From positions 9,300,001 through 9,364,000 of the forward strand of contig NC_134941.1 in NCBI RefSeq assembly GCF_051020765.1: a stretch of DNA of 64,000 nt, in the 5' to 3' direction. Of this stretch, positions 57,151-64,000 are shown one piece after another (positions within the stretch are counted from its first letter, which is position 1; every line of letters begins with the position of its first letter). The translations under genes were made by a program, and so were the position numbers. Source of the stretch: Lasioglossum baleicum. Lineage: Eukaryota; Arthropoda; Insecta; Hymenoptera; Halictidae. Under the pieces are notes generated by a model. The model searched no databases and was not told the origin of the DNA. It saw only the letters and a list, made by a program, of their open reading frames with translations.

Positions 57151-59835
57151 GATTGGACGCGAATCGAATCCATGCTTTTTCTACGAATCGTTGATCAGAA
57201 GAAAATTGTTCCTGCCAGAGATGGAATGAAAGCACCATCGATTTTCGTAGATGTGTATATCAACGCTTTAGAAATCAGCATGAGTAATGCAAGTTAAATT
57301 CTCCGTAGACGGCGTTCTTTTTTCTCGAAATTGCCCAGCAAATAATTAGCTCTGACGAACGCGGTTGCGAAAGCACGGGCAGCAGCAGCCGCCGCAAGGA
57401 TTAGCACCGGAATATACCGATCCGAGCTGATTGCAGAAACCTCAAGGGGACGCTTTTTCTCCGTTAATTAGCTGTATCAAAGCTTATCAAAGTTGTCGTA
57501 TTGTTCTACGCGCGCGCACAATAAATATATCAAAACGCGCGCGGAGAGATTTGATAACGCGTCGTTAAGCGCGTTTCAAGAAGCGAATGATCGCTTTGAG
57601 CGTCTAACTAGAAAGTTCGTCTCTGCTTTCGAGGTCAACGGTGTGCCGGTAAATTCGAGTGGATCGACTCTGAATCGGCCTGTACAATGTGGAAGACGGA
57701 CGCACAAGTTAAATCGAAAGTAAAAGCCTGTCGATGTCGACTTTCACGGATCGAATCGACGGATTTGTGTGTCTCGGGCCGGCAGATAGCGTATCGATAA
57801 CGTATCTGTTTATCGGTTTAATTAAATTTCAATGAAAATTTATAAACCCTTGAAGAATAGAGCTCGAGTGATCGTGACCCGTCCCGGGCCGCATAATATA
57901 TTAAATGCGGGGCGATTTGTAAAAAGGACGCAACGGTCTTTAAACTAAGTGGCCGGCGTGGCACTGATGAATGCCAGATAATTTCTAACGAGCTTTCTTG
58001 TTTCTTCTTCTCTTCTTCTCTTTCTCTTTTCTATGTCTTTATACGCACCCGCATGGGACTGTTTACTTCGACGCAAATTGATCGTGTCACGCACACCTTG
58101 TTGCCAATGAGAGCTGACTTCCTTCGGGACGCGGGAACTTCCCTTGAGAACGATCGAACAGGTGTTGATGGAATGGAGAACGCTAATCTAACGATGCTTA
58201 GAAATATAGAAACGTGTCCGACGTTGGAAGTGTGCGGGTATGTATGGTGAGAATGAGAAAGAGTAGGAAAATATGTATTTTTACCACTTGAAAATGAAAA
58301 CTATACTTTTATCACTGGTTTCGATGTAGAACTGATTTAGATGGCCAGAGAGATTGGAATTGCACTTTAGAGGAACAAGAAAAGTATATTTCTACATCTA
58401 GTGTAAATATAGAACTAATTTAGATGTTAGATTAAAGTCTAAAAAGAGGAATAAAATAATCGTAAAATATCGGGTAGACTGTGTGCCTTCTAGAAAGCAG
58501 ATATGAAAAAATAATCCTACAACGTTGGATCGAAGAAAAAATGGAAGCTGATCGACAAAAACAGTGTGCATTATTATTATCTCCGAGTGGCGGAGATTAG
58601 AAAAGCAACGTAAAAATATATCCGCTATCAGTTTTAATATAAAATTGATTGAAATGATCAGACTGATTAGAATGTCCGAGAATGGCGTGTCTTATAGAAA
58701 GTAGCTTCAGAGAAATATTAATGAATGTTCGATTTTTAATAAAAAATTGTAAATGGTGGAAAAAAGTGACTGCTTTATTGCGATAGTGCATGCAACACTG
58801 TATCGATGATTACAAAAATAGGAAAAAATGTCGATATCGTGTTGAACCGATCAGAAACGTTAAAAAATCGGAATGTGAAGGGAAACTGTGTTACAGAAAG
58901 TAGGTCCAGAAAATGAATACGTTTGAGATATCAGAAACAATAAAAAATATACTACAACTACATTTAATCATTAATTTATTTAATTTTATAAAAGAGAAAT
59001 TATTGTTCTGAACTAAGTAATTGATTAGAAGAACTCCCACAAGCCCGAATACGTTTAAAAAGAGCAAACCTGCAATTCCCAGTAAAAATTTATTAAAAAA
59101 ACCCTTTAATCAGGTGACAGAAGATTATAATAATACAGAATAAACATGGAACCATCTTGGAAAATTGTGAATACTTTCTGACCGTGCGCAAAAATGATTT
59201 CACATGGATTGTAACTTGAAGAAAATAATTTGATTAGAAAAATTTAGTAGAAAACCCACGATATTCAAGCAAGAACAAAACGGTTCACCATTTCCGGTAA
59301 ACGAAGAGAGAAACTACGGGGACCCGTACCGGTCAAAAAATGTGAAATTTCACGCCCGATCGTCGCCGGCCCACGAATGTGGGAAAGAATCGGCCGATAA
59401 ACCGTCGCCGTTGATTCTCGTATTTTCTTTTACTAAATTTATGTTCGTTCAGCTCGTGTAGGACGGGGTCCCGATGGTTTCCCATGGAGGAGGGTACGGC
59501 CGGCCATAAAGGAAATACCCGTAGATGGAATAGGCATGTTCTGACACAGGACGACTTCCGGTTGTGCCATTTCGAACGTCCGCGACGAATAGGAATCGAG
59601 CCACACGCTCTCTGTTCTCCTCGGCGAGCATAATGCGGCTGCGAGAGCGTGTCGCGACGTTTCGCATAATTTAAGCGCAGCTCGTCGACCAACGACTTAA
59701 AAAACCCCGAAAAAAGTAAACAACAATCCCGGTAACAATAAACCAATACCCCGAACACTGGAGACCACCTCGTCGAACAGGGAAATCGATTCGAGAACGT
59801 CTAACTTAGAAACTGCAGCTCTGTTACAGTAACGT

Positions 59836-60317
59836 ACACTTAAGGGGATAGTATAGGCTCGATTTGTAACTAGAAAGGGACTAGAATCTTACTAGAAAAA
59901 GGGGTTGAAACATGGGTTTGCGCCCAGACGTTGTTTGACCTTATTTGTGCAAATTGTGGGCTGTGTGAGGGCTCATTCTAAAGAGGAAGGTTAGACGCAG
60001 TGCGCTTTTCTCACGAGGTTAACGAGATTATGTTTATATCTAATAATATGATGGCCCAAAGTAGAGAAAAAACCTAGGAAAAAATCCCGCAGATTTCAAT
60101 GCATTTTCTGTCTCTAATAGACTTTTTTGACTTATGAGATGAGAAAAGCGCACTGCATCTAACCTTCCTCTTTAGAATGAGGCCTCACCCGGTTCAAAAT
60201 TTGTTCAAATAGGGTCAAACAACGTCTGGGCGCAGATCCATGTTTCGACCCATTTTTCTAGTAAGATTCTAGTTCCTTTCTAGTTACAAGTCGAGCCTAT
60301 ACTAGCCCCTTAAGTGT
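59836..60317. mobile_element. Foldback MITE with about 190-bp arms
   Basis: The left end ACACTTAAGGGGATAGTATA pairs with the right end TATACTAGCCCCTTAAGTGT. Pairing continues through CCCAGACGTTGTTTGACC and GAGGAAGGTTAGACGCAGTG, leaving a loop of about 100 bases. It has no coding capacity. Confidence 0.9.
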
Positions 60318-60339
60318 CCGCCAGCACCTCCTTGTCGAA

Positions 60340-61600
60340 TTCCCAAAAATGTATCCTCGGACTGAGCTAAAATTGGAAAAAAATCATATAACCAGGGACG
60401 TAGTGGTGCCGTCTCCGTTTTTTCTCGGAATTCAGGGGAAAAGTAAATCCATGGCGCGCAGTATATGTAGATCAGTAAGCGTAAGTGTACGTAACTGTAG
60501 CTGTTCTACAAGTCCCACCCGAACTTTACTCCCCGGGTTCGGTATCTCCGATTTCGCGGAATCGCGTTTTATCGGGCGCCGCGGAAAAGAAGCGGACGGC
60601 ACGTCGAGGCCGGCGGGGAGAGGCTGGCGAAGAGTTTCGCAAAACACGAGATACGATGCCGCCTAATATTTGAGATCTCATTAGTGGACGTTATTCCATA
60701 CCGACACCCGATCGGTTGTTGTGCTGACGCGGAAACGGAGCTTACAAATCCCTCCGACATATATATTTTACGGCGGCGAACGAGGAGGCGGGAACCGAAC
60801 CGTTCACGGGCAATTACGTTCGTTCCGCGCGGAGAAAGACGAAAAAGGAACGAGACAGCGAGACGAAGAGAGAGAGAGGAGCCGGAGCCGAGCGAGGATG
60901 ACTAAACCGGTACCAAAGAAAATTTTCCGGAGTCAGTCTTTAAACAAAGAAGCCGCGACGACGACGATACGATGTGCAAACAGAAGTCTCGGGAGCCGGA
61001 ATTCATTTGCGACGAGTAAATCCTCGTCGGAAGGAATCGGGAGAGGCTGTTGGAGAGAGAGAGAAAGAGGGAGGGAGAGAGAGGTGTCGGAGAGAAGAGG
61101 ATTGGGATCGTGAACCGGGTACGATCGAAAGCTTACCCTGGTTTTAATTGGCACCCACTAATTGGTAATTATCAGGCGTACCCACTCGTGGAAACCTGAC
61201 GTAAGAGGCTTAAGGCCGTTTACACGGGATGGAGGATCCGGTGGCAGAGCGGCACCAACACCGACACTATCACTATCACGCCATTGCCACCGAAGAGAGC
61301 CCGTAAGGTGTACGTCGGTTTACAACGGGTCGGGACACAGAGGCGCGCAGGTGTGCATATGTAATTCCGTATGGGTGCCTCGGCTAGCAGCGCGCAGCAC
61401 GTGAAAAGAGGCTAGAGATCAACGACGTCTACATTATTTATTAGCCGTATCGTCGCCGCGTACATAGCCGGAGCCAAGACAAACGGCTGCATAATCAACA
61501 ATTAGTTGGCTGATATGGTCTACGTGATCGGTTTTTAACGAGCGAGCCGCGACGACCACGGGAGAGGCCTCGATCAACGAGAGGAGTCGCTGGTGGTGGT
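60340..61600. other. CpG-rich region with open frames on both strands
   Basis: Overlapping Arg/Ser-rich frames on both strands point to composition rather than genes. The region could be a promoter or leader for a distal da first exon, but no AD1 motif is visible. Confidence 0.3.
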
Positions 61601-61959
61601 CTCCGGTTCAATGAGGATATTCTCAGACTTTTGCTGGATCAATTGGAAAATTGACTTTGGGTGTCAGAAATCAGGTACTCGGATCTGGAACCAGAAATGT
61701 TAGGCTAACTCTACGGAAGTGACACGTTGCAGTACCTAGATTCTAGAGATCTACAGTTCCGGTGAACTCAGTCGCACAATAGAATTATGGTTAGAGGTGC
61801 TCAGCTGGTAATCGATGCATCGGACAAAGCACTGTAGAACCGACAATAAGACTGTTTAGGGTATAATAGACACGAACTGCAAGGTTCTTAAGCGTCGGTA
61901 GGCCGCCAAACATCGAGACATTTAGGGCGAAACTGGAATTAGAGTTCACGATGTCTACA

Positions 61960-62190
61960 ATTGATCTGGAAGGTGAAGTGTCTAGGTTACAGGGTAGCTA
62001 AGTGTATACCTGAGTCGAATAGGACCCAAAGTACAAGGTAGCTAAATTACAGACCAGATAGTAAGCGGTCTAATCTGCATAAAGCCTAGAGCATGAGGTA
62101 GCTAAGTTCCATAGTAACCTACTACACATAGTGCTTAACTTGGAAAAGACGCGGAATCCGAAGTAACTAGATTGCAGAGAGAAAGTACCT
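61960..62190. repeat. Degenerate GGTAGCTAA-motif repeat
   Basis: GGTAGCTAAG or GGTAGCTAAA appears near 61993, 62037 and 62097, with a diverged form near 62158, in a CTAG/TAG-rich stretch. The period is irregular at 45-60 bases. Confidence 0.35.
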
Positions 62191-63584
62191 ATACCAAACG
62201 TAGAGTACCAAATAGCGAGCAGACACGCACTATATAAAATATCTACACTGTATGTATCTGGACAAGAAAGTAATCCAGTCAATCAAGAAATATTGCAATG
62301 TCCATTACTCAAGTCAGACTCGCACCACCTAATAAAGAACCGCGTCGAAAGAAACAATATTGAAGCTTACTTCAGAGGGTATCAGGCAACGCCATAGCTC
62401 CGAGAAACAATATACTAAATCTTTGCCATAAAGTATCCAGATTGCGCCAGAGGCGAGACTGTTCAACTTCTAATAGTCTTAAGACTGCAATTATATTTTA
62501 CGTGTAACTTACGAAGTAGATAGACGCTATCACGCCGAGTCAACGGGACGCGTAGCACTAAACTAGAATAGTAAGATGCTTACGTCACGGTAAACCTAAA
62601 TTATGAATACTGAATCACGAGGCATTCTCATTGCGATATAAACCCGAATGACGGAGCCGGCTAAGTCGCCGCCTAACTAAATAGTTCCAGAAAGAAGTTG
62701 CTCAATGTTGACTTCTCCAAAAATCCTACAAAATTGAAGTATCTGAAAGTTTCGGACAGCATTTTCGAGGTTCTATATTTTTCGAGAATGCGATAAAAAT
62801 CGATGTTTGGACCAGTCAGACGAGTAGCTAATTTTCAAGCTCGCGGACTGACAGGCTTTCCAATCGCAGGGAAAGCGAAAATCGGAACGTTCTACGCGTA
62901 ATCGCGAAACATCTACCGAGCGCCACACGCTAATTATGAGGAAGCTAAACTGTCCAGCAGAGACAGCTGAATTTCAGCGAATCCGCCAGTGACATACAGG
63001 TAATCAAAGCAGTACAGCGGTAGCTGCCAGTTAGACCGTCTAGATTTAGGTAGCGATCGCTCGCGAAGCGGTACCCGGTGACCCAAAATCTACCGGAACG
63101 TAGATCACCGGGCGACTGATCTACCTTACGCGCCTAGTTTATAGGGGAATTAGTTCGCGTAGAACCTGGACAACGATATGTGCGCTCAAGCCATTAGACC
63201 CGCACAGAGACTCCGTAATCTATATCGGATTGAGAGACGGACTCGATCTACGGCTCGAAGTCTACACTCGAATATCTGGGTTACAATGCTAACTGGTAGC
63301 GCTGCTGTTGGTATGACGCTCCCAAGTTTCCGGCTGCTAAATCAGTGCTGGCTTGGCACCGGCAACACGCCGGTTCACCGACACGCGATCCGTCTTCCGG
63401 TGCGGCCGCGATTCCGCAGCGTACGGTTTTAAAACCGCCGGTTTCCCCGGATTAAAAATAAGTGAACGGAGATTTGAAGCGCGGTCTTCCGAGTTCCTGC
63501 TTTATCAGGGACTCGAAGACTGATGTGATCAACGGCGTACATACGTGGATCTTATACATTTGTGACAGAAACAAGTAGCAAACA

Positions 63585-64000
63585 GGGATACAAGAAGAAT
63601 TTCAGACTATGGATACGTTATTATCAATCTGTTAAGATTATTTAGGAACAACTTTCTGTTCAAGTCCTGTGCTCTAGACCCCGTCTACTGTAACATCAGT
63701 GAAGAAGATTTCGAACAGTGTCTACTAAATATGTATGTTCTTCTTAATAGTCGAAGCTTGTGTGAAAAGAAGAATTTAGGAACATGTACACGTTATTATC
63801 AATCTGTTTAAGTCCTGTGTTCTAGACCCCCTGTACTGTGACATCAGTGAAGAAGATTACGAACAGTGTCTACTAAATATGTATGTTCTTTTTAATAGTT
63901 GTAGCTTGTGTGACAAGAAGAATTTAAGAACGTGTACACGTTATTATCAATGTGTTAAGATTATTTAGGAACAACTTTCTGTTCAAGTCCTGTGTTCTAG
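63585..64000. repeat. Tandem repeat (148-173-bp units) running off the window edge
   Basis: AAGTCCTGTG(T/C)TCTAGACCCC recurs at about 63662, 63809 and 63982. CAGTGTCTACTAAATATGTA also repeats, and one unit lacks a 25-base ATTATTTAGGAACAACTTTC segment. Confidence 0.88.

Noticed and set aside
59333..59758. 141-codon - strand frame and its 72-codon neighbour, considered as a da upstream exon
   Set aside because: No E-protein motif, and stops fall in all frames before a plausible donor.
60933..61113. Arg/Glu-rich frames near GAGAGA repeats
   Set aside because: They derive from simple GA repeats and CpG-rich DNA, open on both strands.
1..64000. CRISPR arrays, tRNA or rRNA genes
   Set aside because: No regularly spaced identical repeats with unique spacers, no convincing A/B-box pairs and no rRNA-like conserved words; the tandem repeats found are satellites or duplications.

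Overview
This window reads as insect nuclear DNA, probably from a hymenopteran. The evidence is two arthropod-type genes with GT-AG introns and polyadenylation hexamers, AT-rich intergenic DNA with CpG-rich islands around exons, and a dense load of short non-autonomous DNA transposons. The order-level call is an inference; nothing here fixes the species. There are no prokaryotic operons, rRNA genes or convincing tRNA genes.

Two genes are well supported. (1) An uninterrupted ABCG half-transporter of 599 residues (ABCG1/4-like) on the + strand at 21229-23028. (2) On the - strand, spread over about 20 kb (51146 down to 31127), the insect E-protein gene daughterless (da), the class I bHLH partner of proneural and other tissue-specific bHLH factors. 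I resolved 14 exons by joining conserved E-protein blocks with splice phases that agree: an activation-domain segment, a serine/proline-rich middle, two successive amphipathic-helix exons, and the bHLH. The extreme 5' end (AD1) was not found and may lie in a distant exon or outside the window. The first half of the bHLH (acidic lead-in plus basic DNA-contact region) exists as two tandem 90-nt exons, A (32410-32499) and B (33636-33725), with the same phases and diverged codons. Both lack an in-frame AG splice acceptor.

Layout: 1-8.4 kb, foldback and tandem repeats. 8.5-9.1 kb, a CpG-rich block that could be a promoter or leader exon. 9-20.6 kb, a transposon-rich stretch holding several palindromic Tc1/mariner-type and hAT-type MITEs, some nested or duplicated. 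21-23 kb, the ABCG gene. 23-29.6 kb, non-coding and low-complexity DNA. 29.6-31.1 kb, the likely da 3' UTR with a long inverted repeat. 31.1-51.2 kb, da with large introns that carry a 150-bp satellite, MITEs and two copies of a CCAAT/GATA/GC-box element. 51.2-64 kb, no recognised gene, with MITEs, dispersed repeats and CpG-rich stretches that might hold upstream da promoters.

Functionally, da would encode a nuclear E-box-binding dimerisation partner and the ABCG gene a membrane lipid/sterol-type exporter. Nothing links them beyond adjacency. The most interesting material is the exon architecture of da: the twin basic-region exons with odd acceptors, the duplicated-helix exons, a possible internal first exon, and an intronic satellite that resembles a splice acceptor.
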